DNA of 64,000 nt, from the NCBI GenBank assembly GCA_036924085.1, contig JAVGWX010000007.1:72493948-72557947 (forward strand), in the 5' to 3' direction. Shown here piece after piece: positions 1 to 11,925 of the stretch. Made by a program: the position numbers and the translations under genes. The notes under the pieces were generated by a model. The model was not told the DNA's origin. It saw only the letters and a list, made by a program, of their open reading frames with translations, and did not search any database. The DNA is from Ariolimax columbianus (lineage: Eukaryota > Mollusca > Gastropoda > Stylommatophora > Arionidae). Each line of letters opens with the position of its first letter. Position 1 is the stretch's first letter.

Positions 1-700
1 TCTGAAAATAATATAGCCAAGAATTGAATTCGAATATACACACGCGAATCTACTTTTTAACAAGACATGATGTATATTTACAAAAATATCAAAACATTTT
101 ATTGTCAATAAAAGTATAATTGCAATTGTAATGTCAGCTACTACATTATTTCCCAGTTCTCCGTCTCTAGTTAATCGTCATGTTGCAATGGGTGCAAAGG
201 AAAGAGAGTTTAGTTTATATGGTTTCAGATTCAACATTGTGACAAACCTTAGAGCAGCTGCCCCTTCAAGAGTATAATCAATGGAGAAATATCCACTGAA
301 AATGTGAAAATCTGTTAACTGAATCCTACTAATCCATCTATCTTTGTAAAAACGAATGTTCTTAAAGCTCTTCTTTCAAAATTAAATATCATAAGAGATT
401 CAACGCATAAACAGACAAGTGCATCTTCTGTAATGTCTCACATAGAGCTTTGAAATTTTCTCAAACAGTCATTAATTCTCTGTAGGAATCAAATAAATGT
501 TTCTCTGAAATAATAAAAGAGTTTTATTGTTTTATTATTAGCAAGTCTATTTTTTTTATTATTGTCACATTATTGATGACAACATTTGATTTAATACACA
601 TAATTTATGAGTCAGCTTTAATGTCTCAAAATCGTCAATAAACAAAATGTATCAACCAACAAGCCTTGGAGCCCGGATGTAAGATCTTAGCAGTATTAGG
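1..700. other. AT-rich non-coding sequence
   Basis: I see no protein, RNA gene or structured repeat in this stretch. It is AT-rich with short homopolymer runs, and no open frame has recognisable similarity. Confidence 0.5.
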
Positions 701-717
701 AAAAGTCTGGGAACACA

Positions 718-757
718 TGATTGTTGTTGTTGTTGCTCTTGTTGTTGTTGTTGCTGA
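718..757. repeat. (TTG)n trinucleotide microsatellite
   Basis: This is an interrupted run of TTG/TGC triplets. In the minus frame it would read as polyglutamine. The surrounding open frame has no other protein-like feature, so I treat it as a simple repeat. Confidence 0.8.
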
Positions 758-909
758 TGATGACCAAGAGTCCTAGTCGTACTTGAGTTAAACGCTTTTG
801 ACGACTGTTTTTGGTGGTGGTTTATATTAGCTTTCCTAACATCCCAATGCGTACTTCTTAAAGGTATCCGCAATCTTGCTGGCTAAAGTACAATGCGAGA
901 TTCCTCAGT

Positions 910-1258
910 CTTCTTCTTCTTCTTCTTCGTTCGTTCTCAATCTCCCGCTACCAAACCCTGAAAGGGTAAGTAGCAGAATGTAGTCCAGAGAGCGTAATGC
1001 GTTGTGTTGAAGTTTACAGCTTGGCTGCGATATTTGCACCTTTCGGTCCAACACATCCGACTTCAGCAAGCATTTTTTGAGTACCCTCCTCTTTCCCTTC
1101 TCCTTAGCCAGTCTGCCCTACTGCATCCTGTTATCCAGGATCACCACGTGGAGGTGTAGAAGGGTCTTGGCAGCTATGGTTCGCTGGCCCTGACGCTAGC
1201 AGTCAGCTATGGGTCGCTGACCACTGCAGCTCATGCGCTGCTCAGCATTTTGATCCCC
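910..1258 (-). mobile_element. SINE-A copy 1 with (GAA)n tail
   Basis: The element reads on the minus strand, from a GATCAAAATGCTGAGCAG-like 5' end to a (GAA)n 3' tail seen here as (TTC)n at 910-928. It belongs to a family with further copies at 10378, 39375, 41822 and 48083. It carries the short core TGCTGAAGTCGGATG followed by a pyrimidine/purine-variable GTTGGACC. A 7-bp direct repeat, CCTCAGT, flanks it (903-909 and 1258-1264) and is compatible with a target-site duplication. An A-box-like GAGCTGCAGTGGTC lies near the 5' end, but I see no convincing B box, so the origin of the head is uncertain. Confidence 0.8.
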
Positions 1259-1376
1259 CTCAGTATTCAAATTACTATAAGGGTCACAGTGCCTATTCCA
1301 ACACCGTTAGCCAGACTGCAACGGAACATCCTGCTTCAAAGGATAACTACTTGAAAGTGAAATTGAGTTTTCATCG

Positions 1377-1875
1377 GTATGTTTCACCTGACACCGACCA
1401 ACACGATCTTATTTGTATGTTTTACCTGACACCAACCAACGCGATAGGATCCGTATGTTTCCCCTACCACTGACCAAAACGATCTGATCTGTATGTTTCA
1501 CCTGACACCGACCAACACGATCTTATCTGTATGTTTTACCTGACACCGACCAACGCGATAGGATCCGTATGTTTCCCCTACCCCTGACCAAAACGATCTG
1601 ATCTGTATGTTTCACCTGACACCGACCAACGCGATAGGATACATATGTTTCCCCTACCACTGACCAACACGATCTGATCTGTATGTTTCACCTGACACCG
1701 ACCAACGCGATAGGATACGTATATTTCCCCTGACACCGACCAACGCAAAAGGATCAGTATGTTTCACCTGACACCGACCAACGCAATAGGATCAGTATGT
1801 TTCACCTGACACCGACCAACGCGATATGATCCGTGTATGTTTCCTCTACTACTGACCAACACAATCTGATCCGTC
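1377..1875. repeat. 38-bp minisatellite, about 13 units, with higher-order structure
   Basis: About 13 units of 38 bp begin GTATGTTT. There are two main variants. One contains CACCTGACACCGACCAAC, the other CCCCTACCACTGACCAA. Units 1-3 and 4-6 repeat the same three-variant order as a ~114-bp block, then a two-unit alternation follows and then nearly uniform units. The array is non-coding. Confidence 0.9.
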
Positions 1876-1986
1876 TGTATCAGAGAACGGTCATAAATAA
1901 CAGATTATGTTTAAAAAAATGTCATTATCTTGAAGTCTAACACATGAACATTCTTGTTCATCTCTTTTGCTTCTTCTCCCTCCCTG

Positions 1987-2009
1987 CCCCCCCCCCCCCC
2001 CACCCCCCC
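1987..2009. repeat. Poly-C tract
   Basis: Fifteen consecutive C residues, one A, then seven C. It is one of two long C/G homopolymer tracts in the window; the other is at 56113-56132. Such tracts can form i-motif or G-quadruplex structures and are also prone to sequencing error. Confidence 0.9.
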
Positions 2010-3710
2010 GAACCAAATTGTCGAAGTATCACACCTCAACAATTTATACTTTGGCTTACTATCATTGGTTACGTCTGTGATCTTTCAGAGCCCATGGATC
2101 CCAGTTCTAATGTTCTTTGTCGTCTGGTCTCTAGCCTTTCTGTTTCTGGGTGTTGTAATCGAGCGAACGTCAGTTTACATCGCTAAGATGCTTGCTGAGG
2201 TCATATTCTATGTCTCTGCACTTTATCCCTTTAATCTGTAGCTGTATTTCTTGTTATTGTAATCCTCTCGGGGGGATGTGTTTGTTCTAACATCTGGACA
2301 TGTAATGGAAAGTGTATAACTGAGATGTCTCCTGATGTAGGTCAGGAATTTGTAAGTGGCATATTTCTTGGCAATGTAAAATTGTGTGGAGCGTTTAGTG
2401 GTGCGTGTCGGTGGTAACGTGTGTACTATGACAACTCCTAATGTTCTTTTTTTTTAAATTACACTTTCCTGCATTGTTTGCTTATTTTGTCGTTTTATGT
2501 TGACTCAGCTTCTAGTTAAACGTGTGAGCATTTGCCTAGGATTTTCTCGAAGATTCTCAAACATTATTTAACGCCGCATACGTTCATGACACACGTCAGC
2601 ATGAACATCAACGGTTGCATTTACCAATCGAAATATATCAAATGATCAATAAGAATGCAAGAAATTATACACAGACTTTGATTGTGCTTGGAGTTCAGAC
2701 ATATATGGATGTCTCATTAGGACACAGAGCGTGTCTCAATAACATAAGGAGACGTTGCAAAACTATACTTCTTTTTCGCTTGTCAAGGTGCCCGGTGGTC
2801 TATTTGGTCAGTTTGGAGTCAGCTTCTATCCAACATGTTCCGTAAGTTAATTTCTAATCTGTAGGCCAGCAGATGAAGATTTGGAAAAATCATTCGTGTA
2901 GAAGGCTATGCATGAAGAATAGTGAGATGGCGTAATACGGTTTCACGGACAGAAGATGTGTGAGGATAAACAGTGAGTTAGATGAGGAACACGACTAGAT
3001 GGGGAATGGTGAGAAGGGGTGAGGTCGAGAGATGTAGATGATACGATGAAGAGTGGACCTTCAGGAAAATGACGCTTACGAAAATAGTTAAGCATCTCGT
3101 GGGCCCTGCTGACATTTTTATATGAAACTCCAATAGTTAGAGCTGGTACCCAGTCAGGCTATCACCGCATGAATCAGAAACTTCAGTGACTAATGCCATG
3201 ACCCTTCTACCACTGGGCGTAAAGATTATCCTTTTATGAGATATGGTAGCCGGTTTCTAGCCTAACCTTTTATTAGCCGCTTCTTACGTCATACGTGGTA
3301 GGTTAAAGTGCTACTACTCACTACTTCTCATTCGGGTTTCGGTCACACACGGGCGGGGTAGCATACATAAAGGAAATGCTTTTTGTGATTTTATGGGAAC
3401 ACACTCTCCGGGTCAAGATATGTTTATGTCAAACAAGGCAGTTGAAGAAAGACATAGGTAAGGAATGATAAATGATCGACAAAAAAGAGGACGAAGCGTG
3501 AGAAAGGTAAGAAAAGGACGTTGGGACAAAGAAGATCAAAACGTATCATTGCTTTTTTGTTTTTGTTTGTTTTATGTGTTTATTTTCATTAGAACTTTTT
3601 TTTTTTTTTAAACTTTTACAATCAATTAACGAGTGCATCGAATAAACAAAACCACTTCACTTCAATGTTGGTTGTTCTCTTGTATGATTTTATCTGACTT
3701 TATTACATAA
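2010..3710. other. Non-coding sequence, nothing recognised
   Basis: No gene or repeat is recognised here apart from a T-rich run near 3597-3610. Short open frames show no protein-like composition. Confidence 0.4.
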
Positions 3711-4045
3711 CTCTGCACCAATGTTTTGTGGTAAAAGTGCAGATAACGTAACACTGCACCAATGGATCCAGTCAGACGTACAGATGACTTAACACTGCAT
3801 CAATGGATCTAGTCAGACGTATAGATGACTTAACACTGCTTCAATGGATCCAGTCAGACGTACAGATGACTTAACACTGCACCAATGGTTCCAGTCAGAC
3901 GTATAGATGACTTAACACTGCTTCAATGGATCCAGTCAGACGTACAGATGACTTAACACTGCACCAATGGTTCCAGTCAGACGTACAGATGACTTAACAC
4001 TGCACCAATGGTTCCAGTCAGACGTACAGCTTACTTACTACTGCA
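3711..4045. repeat. 41-bp tandem repeat, about 8 units
   Basis: Seven regular 41-bp units begin CACTGCACCAATGG at 3752, 3793, 3834, 3875, 3916, 3957 and 3998. A degenerate unit precedes them at 3711. Variants (CACC/CTTC, GGATCC/GGTTCC) alternate through the middle units, indicating local amplification of a two-unit block. Confidence 0.9.
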
Positions 4046-4214
4046 CCCACAGAGTGAGTCAGATATGTTATTCTATGCGCCAACAAATTAATTTGTTACC
4101 TGGTCTCATATCTTCATCGTTGCAAATATTGAATATTAAGTCATTGTGCAGTCATATTTCAATCACTTGGTAGTGATCTGATTAAACTGACAAAGCACAA
4201 AATAAAAGCGTTCA

Positions 4215-4274
4215 CGTTGTCCCAGTAAACATTGTCCCAGTAAACGTTGTCCCAGTAAACATTGTAACAGTAAA
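4215..4274. repeat. 15-bp tandem repeat, 4 units
   Basis: Four consecutive 15-bp units of the form C(G/A)TTGTCCCAGTAAA; the last carries two substitutions. Confidence 0.85.
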
Positions 4275-4399
4275 TATCGGTTATTCCAAGCAGGCTTATA
4301 TGGAAGGAGACAATCAAGTTATAAGCCTCAAAGAACATGCAGTGAATTATAGAACATACTTAAGAGAGCATTAGCGTATGAACAGGTTTCACATTAAGT

Positions 4400-5345
4400 A
4401 GAACTAGAAACTATAGATAAATAATTAGAGATAGATGATTAAGACACTTGAATAAATACAAAACATTGGCAGCATGAAATATTAATGTGGTAAAAAGGTG
4501 AAGAAACTTCAGCCACATTGTGTACAACAGTGAAATGGAAAAAAAGGAAATAAAAACTATGAATATAAAACTGAAGAGACTAGTGTATAGCAGAAGAGGA
4601 AATATTCTCAAATTTGTGGATATCAAACTGCAGAGATTAATGTTAGGATGAAGAAATACATTTTCTCAAAAAGAGTGCTATAACATGTTAGAGAGTAATG
4701 CTGGATCGAGGAATAAATTATCTCAGAATTAGAATATGTAAAACTAAAAAGAACACTGCAGTGTGCTGGCGTATATTATCTCAACACTAGAGAACGAAAA
4801 TTTGTGAGTGTAATGGAGGAAATATAAATAAATTATTTCATTACTAAATATAAAAAATATAGGATAGCAATGCATAAGAGATAAATTAAAGAGCTCCAAA
4901 TTGTATTTAGCAATTAGAGATACAAAAAGTTAATTTTTTTGGGAAACAAAAAAATTGGAATTAGGATTGTAGAATATATGAATAAATTATCTCTAAAATA
5001 GGGTTAAACATTTACAGACATAAATTAAAGATAGCGTATTTTATTATCTCAAAATTATGGATACAAATTTAGAGATAGCAATGTAATATATGGCAATATA
5101 ACATCTCAAAACTAGTGATAGAAAACGAAAAATAGTAATGTAAAATAAAGGAGTACCAAATCTGAAAGCTGGTTACACAGAATTTGATAAATAAATGTAG
5201 CATAGAGGAATCAACTATCTCAAACTTAGAGGTGTGCACATGAAGAGACCGATGACATAAAGCAGAATAAAGTATCTCGAAACTATGGATATGAACTTGG
5301 AGATTGCAACGTAAGATAGATGAGTGTATGATCACAAATCTAAGT
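4400..5345. repeat. Degenerate AT-rich tandem repeat
   Basis: A motif like GAATAAATTATCTCAAAA followed by a GATA/AAC-rich stretch and GAGAGTAATGTA-like text recurs roughly every 60-70 bp with heavy divergence. It looks like an old satellite-like array. Similar phrases recur around 7480-7590 and 8280-8470. The period is estimated by eye. Confidence 0.6.
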
Positions 5346-5589
5346 ATAGAACATTGTGCAAAATAATTTAGATATGAAGAGATGATTAGAGTCTTCGGCT
5401 GGGGAGGAAGACTAACATCTGGTCAGGCATAACATACTGATAAGACATGTTAGTCAGGGTCAGGCAAAATATACTGGTCAAGACCCTCACCTCGGCCTCC
5501 TAGTAGACCTCCATAGAAACGGGCTGATTACAAAACGAAATATTCAAAACGTTTATAAAAGCTATATAGAACAGATAAATAAATTGGTT

Positions 5590-7455
5590 GCTTGGCATCC
5601 TGTCAGCCTGGAGAGACAATCGACTTCTCTCTAAAGAGGCAGTCAGTTGTTGCCCCTGCTTTTACCGCACACGTTTGAAGATCTAGACGCATTTTGTCTG
5701 CCTCTTCCTGCAGACCAACAAACAAAGCCTGCGTTCAGCCGAGTCTGTCCTTGGCAAGTCCCTCCCTGTTACAGGTGTTCATATTCAACGTCCTTGGGTC
5801 ACACTTGCGAACATCTTTGTAGCGGAGGATGGGTCTACCTTTGTCACGCCTGCCTGTGGTCAACTCTCCGTATAGGATATTTTTTGGTATTCGCCCAACC
5901 TTCATTCTGCACACATTCAAGCCACCACAAGCGGCGCTGGCGGAGAATAGCAACTAAGCTGACAATCTTTCCACGGCCCAAGACTTCGTTGTTAGTCACT
6001 CTGTGACTCCATGAAATGTCAAGTTGACGGCTCAGGCAGCGCATATGAAAAGCATTTAGGATGTTATGTTTCGCCGGCATAGAGCAGTGTACTAATAACA
6101 CATGATCTATATACAGCAACTTTTGCAGAGATAGTCAGCATGTTATTATGTCACACTTTATGTGGCTTCGGTGGTAACCCTGAGGCAAAATCTGCATCCT
6201 ATGCTATCTCCAGTCGTCTCGATAAATGTCTTGCCACTGGCAAAAGGTAGCTTAGGCTCTGTGAGTGAGGTTGACAAAAGGCGCAGTTTCTTCCTCACTT
6301 TAATCCAAATCTCCGCGCAAGTCACCCATTTTAGAGGACACAGCAAGAGATACGACTGTCCACACGGCTGAACAAAGAGAGTGGCCTTCATCACTTGTGA
6401 TGGACAAACCTATCTGTGAGAGCCTGGCAAGTGCTGATGAGGCCATTCCTAATCGCTTTTGCAGTTCTGCGTCCAGTGAAAGGTTGTCGGTGATGATAGA
6501 TCCGAGGTAGTTGAAATGATTTACTACCTCCAGATTGTTATCGTTTAAGACAATGTCTGGAGGACCTGCACACTGAGCCATCACTTTCGTCTTTTGTATG
6601 CTGATGGTGAGTCCAAACAGATCACATAATTTTGCAAACCTATTAACGAGATCTGTAATTCAACTTCAGTGTGGGCGTCCAGGGCAGCATCATCTGCGAA
6701 CAGCATACCCCGAATGACAGTCTCCCTTCTCTTACTTTTTGCTCGTAGACTAGTTATATTGAATAGTCTCCCATCTGACCTAGTATGCCTAAAGACTACC
6801 TCTGTGGGAGTTCCAAAGGGGTGTTTAAGCATGATGGGAAATAAAATGCCGAATAGAGTGGGAGCCAGGACACAACCTTGTTTAACTCCGCTGTTAATGT
6901 TCAAGGCCTCAGATTTCTGACTATTATGCAGCACAGTACCTTTCATGCTCACATGAAAAGACCTGATCATGCTTAGCAGTTTAGATTGGCAGCCAAGTTT
7001 TGACAATATTTTAAAAGACAGCAAAAGCTACTCTAACACTCTGGATACGCCCTGTCTGTCAGCTTTCGCAGCCTGCTCATGATGATGCGAGCATACACTT
7101 TGCCTACGGTGTTGAGGAGCGATATTCCCCTGTAATTGTTGCAGTCTCCTCCGTCTCACTTGTTCTTGTAAAGGGAGATTATGTTGTTGTCTGTCATGTT
7201 CTGAGATACCGCCCCATCATCCCAACACTGGCATATATGTTCGTAGAGGTATTGAAGGTGTCAGATCCCCCGTATTTGATTATTTCTGCTGGAATGTCAT
7301 CCCTATCTGCTGCCTTTCTTACCGGCATGCCTTCGAAAGCTTTTTCCAAACCTTGTATGCTCAGTTTATCGTCAAGTTCCTGCAATACCTGCAGAATCTC
7401 ATTTTCGTTGAGAACAGTATTTGCCACTACGTTATTACAGGTCTCCACGACTGAA
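5590..7455 (-). mobile_element. Decayed non-LTR reverse transcriptase fragment (family 2)
   Basis: Minus-strand pieces read in order: the pre-RT linker (7194-7448, with KAFEGMPVRKAADRDDIPAEI), an NNYRGISLLNTVGKVYARI block (around 7130), then 6581-7024 with a SGVKQGCVLAPTLFGI motif and a FADDA active-site box, and a YLGSIITDNLSLDAE block (6480-6560). After an interruption come the C-terminal RVTNNEVL and GRPILRYKDV blocks (5735-6119). Frameshifts and stops break it throughout. This is the APE-type LINE pattern without RNase H, RTE-like by eye; the clade is not certain. The same family appears at 9059 in the other orientation. Confidence 0.85.
6164..6405 (+). repeat. Left arm of a 242-bp inverted repeat
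   Basis: This block is the reverse complement of 7606-7847, with five mismatches and no gaps by my count (about 98% identical). It interrupts the LINE reading frame between ARLSQIGL and the KVAVY block. The arm contains no recognised protein. It belongs to an interspersed family with a divergent third copy near 63440. Confidence 0.9.
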
Positions 7456-7605
7456 TAGTGTTCGGCATATCTCTATATTTGCATATCCATGTCCAGAATA
7501 ATCTCACCTATTAGAGAAATAAATTGTTACATAACTATCCAAAACTATGTGAAGCTGTCTTGAACGGATACATATATTAAAATAACACTGCATATTCTAA
7601 TAGTT

Positions 7606-7980
7606 GTCCATCACAAGTGATGAAGACCACTCTCTTTGTTCAGCCGTGTGGACAGTCGTATCTCTTGCTGTGTCCGCTGAAATGGGTGACTTGCGCGGAG
7701 ATTTGGATTAAAGTGAGGAAGAAACTGCGCCTTTTGTCAACCTCACTCACAGAGCCTAAGATACCTTTTGCCAGTGGCAAGACATTCATCGAGACGACTG
7801 GAGATAGCATAGGATGCAGATTTTGCCTCAGGGTTACCACCGAAGCCTTTCCGTAAACATGTAACCCGCAGGGTAGAAAGGTGGGATGGCATCTAACGCA
7901 GTTTGTCGTGTCTTTTCGATAACCACCAGAGGTCGTATGGACAACACTCAGCGTGTGAGTGGGTCCGGCATCTCTCCCCA
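7606..7980 (-). repeat. Right arm of the inverted repeat, with extension
   Basis: Positions 7606-7847 mirror 6164-6405. Beyond 7847 the copy continues (CCGTAAACATGTAACCCGCA and on), and this continuation also resembles 63600-63660. The right copy therefore represents more of the element than the left one. The extent past 7920 is uncertain. Confidence 0.75.
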
Positions 7981-8279
7981 ACTGTATTCAGCTCATCATA
8001 GTAGCATCTAAAATTCCCACACGCCAAATTCGTGAAGGTGAACCGGCAGAACTAACCCGTGAAATACGTCACAGACCAGGATAAACGGATGGAAGAAATC
8101 ACACAAAAAAACGAAATAACAAGTCCAGACGGAAAACAACACCACGTTTCCGTGAACACTATTGAAGTCGTCGACTAGTGTGAATTCCAGGCAAATCCGA
8201 GGTCTAACGGCATCCATAATGATCCAAAACAGTAGAGAAATGTAGACTCGCGGCCAGTTATGGCGCCATCTTTGCATAT

Positions 8280-8480
8280 TCAAAACTTTAGAAACCTATC
8301 TAAAAAGGAGGAATACATTATTACAAAGCTAAACATCCCAAACTGTAAATCTATCTAAGACAACAGGAATTAGCTATTACAAAACTAACTATCCAAATCT
8401 ATATATTTCTATCTCGGACAAAGGAATAAACAACAAACAATGTTGGTAGCACAGATTTGTATAGCGGAATTGTTATGATA
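8280..8480. repeat. Degenerate AT-rich repeat units
   Basis: Phrases of the type GGAATA-ATTACAAA-CTAA-ATCCAAA-CTATCT recur two or three times. They resemble the 4400-5345 array, and 7480-7590 holds one more unit. The region between 7981 and 8280 shows nothing I recognise. Confidence 0.4.
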
Positions 8481-8963
8481 CTGCAGAAAATGTACTTTAT
8501 ATACACAAAACCGAAGACGTTCATTCTTTAATTATCAGTTCTGCAATATGAATAAGTACATTCATTCCATTATCCTCTAGGTAACGATATACATTTTTAC
8601 ATTTGTTGGATACAGTCAATTTAAAGTTGCGGCTGTTAGGTAATGAACTGTCCTCTTGTAGGGTTAACATTTGGTTCCATTTCTAAACTCTCTCACGGCA
8701 AAAATAACCGAAGACGATATATGATGTATGTTCGTGTGTTTGCACCTTTTAAATGCCACATGAAATGAGAGTTCCTCGAACTATCTTCTATAGATTTGAC
8801 CTTTGAAGACTTCTAGTGAACACTTCATGATGACTCTTTTTCGAATACTTTTCTATACTGCCCACTTCGAACAATATTCATTAACAAATGCTAGGTTTTG
8901 GCTTTGGTGTGATTTGATGTTCTCATGGTAGGGACATTCCACATAGATACGCGGAACATGTAA

Positions 8964-9058
8964 AATAAGTCAAACATTGCATAATATATAGTAATGCTAC
9001 AACAATAAGTCAAACATTGCATGATATATAGTAATGCTACAACAATAAATCAAACAGC
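8964..9058. repeat. 40-bp tandem duplication
   Basis: Two nearly identical 40-bp units (AATAAGTCAAACATTGCAT start at 8964 and 9004) and the beginning of a third at 9044. They directly precede the LINE fragment at 9059. Confidence 0.85.
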
Positions 9059-10170
9059 TGGACTCTTCAAAATCCTTTCAAAAATAGGATGTCCTTACAA
9101 ACTGCTGCAGCTTATGGTGTCCTTTCATGTGGATTTGAAAGTAACAGTCTAATTCAACGGTAATACATCACGTCATTTAATATTCAATGTGGTGTTAAAC
9201 AAGCATGTTCCCTGGGCCTAAACTATTTGGAATCTTCTTTGCCCTGCTACTAAGGCACGCATTTAGAAATGCAACAGAATTTGCCTTCACACTAGATCAG
9301 ATGGCCGCCTTTTTAATCTTGCGAGAAACAAAGCTAAAACCAAGATCAGGAAAGTTACTGTCAGGGACTTGTTTTTTGATGATGACCCTGCAATTGTAAT
9401 TCACAGTGTGCATGAACTCCAGAGATTGATAAATCGATTTTCCCAGGCATGCAAAGATTTCGGCCTCACAATAAGCCTGAATAAAACAAATGTGCTGGGA
9501 CAAAACGTAGATACAACCCCAACCATCACTAATCGATAATTATGAACTGGCAACTATGGACCAGTTCACTTACCTGGGTTCTCAATGATACGCTCTCCCT
9601 AGACTCCGAATTGGACAATATCATTGGCAGACCAAGACCAGGGACATGGTCTACAATGCATGTGTCGTCAGTACGGTTCTTTATGGCAGTGAAATGTGGA
9701 CAACATATGCCAAGCAAGAGCATAGGTGCAACATCTTTCACCTATGGTGCATGAGATCCACCCTTGGCATCTAATGGAGAGACAAGGGGACAAACGCGGA
9801 AGTGCATTCTCATCCCGATCTTCCAAGTATGTACACCCTCCTTCGCCAACGAAGACTGCGATGGCTTGGTCGTGTTCGTCACATGGAAGACGGTCGCATC
9901 CTCAAAGATATTATCTATGGATAGCTGGCGTGTGGTAAAAGCACAGCTGGCCGACCACAGCTGCGGTTCAAGGACGCATGTAAGCGGTACATAAAGACTC
10001 CAGATGTGGATCTGACATCTTGGGAATCTTAGCTGCAGACCGATCCAAATGGAGATGTAACCTGTAGAGCCACCTTAGGCTGGACGAAAATAAGTTCATG
10101 CAACAAAGGGAAGTGAAGAGGCAACGCCGAAAGGAAAAGAAAACTAAAAACTCAGCAGAGAGTTGCTACT
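9059..10170 (+). mobile_element. Decayed non-LTR reverse transcriptase fragment (family 2), plus strand
   Basis: Translating in shifting frames gives GLFKILSKIGCPYKLLQLM, then a degraded LAPTLFGI-like box (PGPKLFGIFFALLLRHAFRNATEF), an FADD-equivalent damaged region around 9370, then YLGS-, DLSLDSELD-like text and the C-terminal basic tail (KRQRRKEKKTKN) near 10120-10165. It is the same family as 5590-7455 but in opposite orientation and without endonuclease or N-terminal RT. Many stops and frameshifts make it inactive. Confidence 0.85.
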
Positions 10171-10212
10171 CCTAGGTCCCATCAACCTATAGCCAGACAT
10201 GACTCAAATGGG

Positions 10213-10226
10213 GCTACTACTACTAT

Positions 10227-10261
<35 letters not shown>

Positions 10262-10262
10262 A
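10213..10262. repeat. (CTA)n microsatellite
   Basis: About 16 CTA/TAC triplets follow the LINE fragment. It may be the remnant simple-repeat tail of that element. Confidence 0.9.
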
Positions 10263-10377
10263 TGTTACAACAGCTAATCAAGCATTGCCTATTACATAGC
10301 AATGTCAACATTTATAGGTACTTGTCTTCACAGCAGCTATCGTACGGGCCTCGCTAGCAAACTCGAATCATTAGATC

Positions 10378-10756
10378 TTCTTCTTCTTCTTCTTCTTCTT
10401 CTTCTTCTTCTTCTTCTTCTTCGTTCGTTCTCAATCTCCCACTACAAAACCCTAGTAGAATGTAGTTCAGAGAACGGAATGCGTTGTTTCGTAGTTTACA
10501 GATTGGCTGAGATATTTGCACTTTTCGGTCCAACACTCCGACTTCAGCAAGCATTTTTTGAGTACCGGGTTAGCATTCTCTCTTCGATCCCTTCTCCTTA
10601 GCCAGTCTGCCCTGCTGCAGCCTGTTATCCAGGATCATCACGTGGAGGTGTAGAAGGGTCTTGGCAGCTATGGTTCGCTGGCCCTGACGCTAGCAGTCAG
10701 CTATGGGTCGCTGACCACTGCAGCTCATGTGCTGCTCAGCATCTTAATCCCGTATT
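10378..10756 (-). mobile_element. SINE-A copy 2 with (GAA)n tail
   Basis: This is a nearly complete copy of the family described at 910. The tail is the (TTC)n run from 10376, the core lies near 10535-10560 and the 5' part near 10620-10751. The 8-bp direct repeat ATTAGATC at 10370-10377 and 10757-10764 is a plausible target-site duplication, which defines the element ends and orientation. Confidence 0.85.
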
Positions 10757-10764
10757 ATTAGATC

Positions 10765-11690
10765 AAATATGATTTGCGTAAGCTCAACTTTTGCTCTTAA
10801 TCACTGCCATATCTTCTTTCCTCACTTTTTGACTCGTTTGAATCCTCGATAAACATCCCTAAGGGAGAGTTCAGACGATCAACAACTTAAGTTCATTGCT
10901 ACACAAAAATAACTGGCCTTAGAGAAATGGGGCATGGATCGTGCAAGATGAGAACACGATTAGACAGATGAACTTATTGAGGATTGTATCATATGGGGAA
11001 GAGTGAATCAATACATGTCAAATATTGATAAACTATATTAACGTGTGTTTTCACAATTGACAGGCAAAAATAGAAAGGTTTCAATGAGGAATCAAACCAT
11101 GAAATGGAAAAGCTATAAAATATCGTCTTCACCCGGAACCGAGGAACAAATGACGTCATTCAAAAAAGTGATTCCAATTTATTTTTATTGTTATTTCTAC
11201 TAGCAGAAATGTCAGTGTTATAGGCCATGGCATAACTGAAGCCATATGTTTGGTGAAGTGAAAATATCTTGCATCAATGTATAACATATTTATTGAGGTG
11301 CACATTGAAACAGCCAAGATCTAGAGAACAGCACGATCAACTGCAAAAAATATTTCACTTGTAATAATAACTTTGCACGAGGTTCACAGATGTTGTTCGT
11401 TAAAGACGGTCACATAGATAAGAATGATTTTTCAATTATATAGCTCGATAGGTGTATGTTGTTGCATCTGAAAATGCAATGCAATATGAGGATCAGTCTT
11501 TTTTTTTAAATAAAGAATTCACAAATAATACCGGGTGGAAGTTTATTTGTGTGGTTCTCAAATATTGTAGTAGTCTCTTTCAGTCATGGTTCATTATTTG
11601 GTCATATGCCCTTGGAATATTAAATCTCCACTGAGTTTGTGGATGTCATTTTCCTTGCGGAGTTGTATTTTTACTTCTCCGTCTTGTGAT
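10765..11690. other. Non-coding sequence, nothing recognised
   Basis: AT-rich sequence with no recognisable gene. A 60-codon frame near 11452 shows no family similarity. Confidence 0.4.
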
Positions 11691-11925
11691 TGATTAGTGC
11701 AGTGGTAAAGCACTCGCTTTTCATGGCAAATGTACGGGGTTAAACTCCCATAATTGGCAGCTCCAGTCAACCTAGCTATAAATGGGTACTGGACTTACTG
11801 TTAGGGAAGAAAATGGCACCGAGGAAGGGAATTGGCTAACCAAGCTCACAAGCTGTGGTCTAGTATACTGAAGTATCTAACACTTCATTCCTGACCAGCG
11901 GTTAAGTCTGCTGAAGGACTTCTCT
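11690..11925 (+). mobile_element. tRNA-derived SINE (decayed)
   Basis: The 5' part resembles a tRNA: an A-box-like TTAGTGCAGTGGTAAAGC and a degenerate B box GGGGTTAAACTCCC about 35 bp later. A body with CTAGCTATAAATGGGTAC follows. A 7-bp direct repeat ACTTCTC flanks it (11673-11679 and 11918-11924), a weak target-duplication candidate. Confidence 0.65.

Noticed and set aside
8008..8283. 91-codon hydrophobic minus frame
   Set aside because: No match to a transposase or membrane protein family that I know; may be part of an unidentified element's non-coding region.
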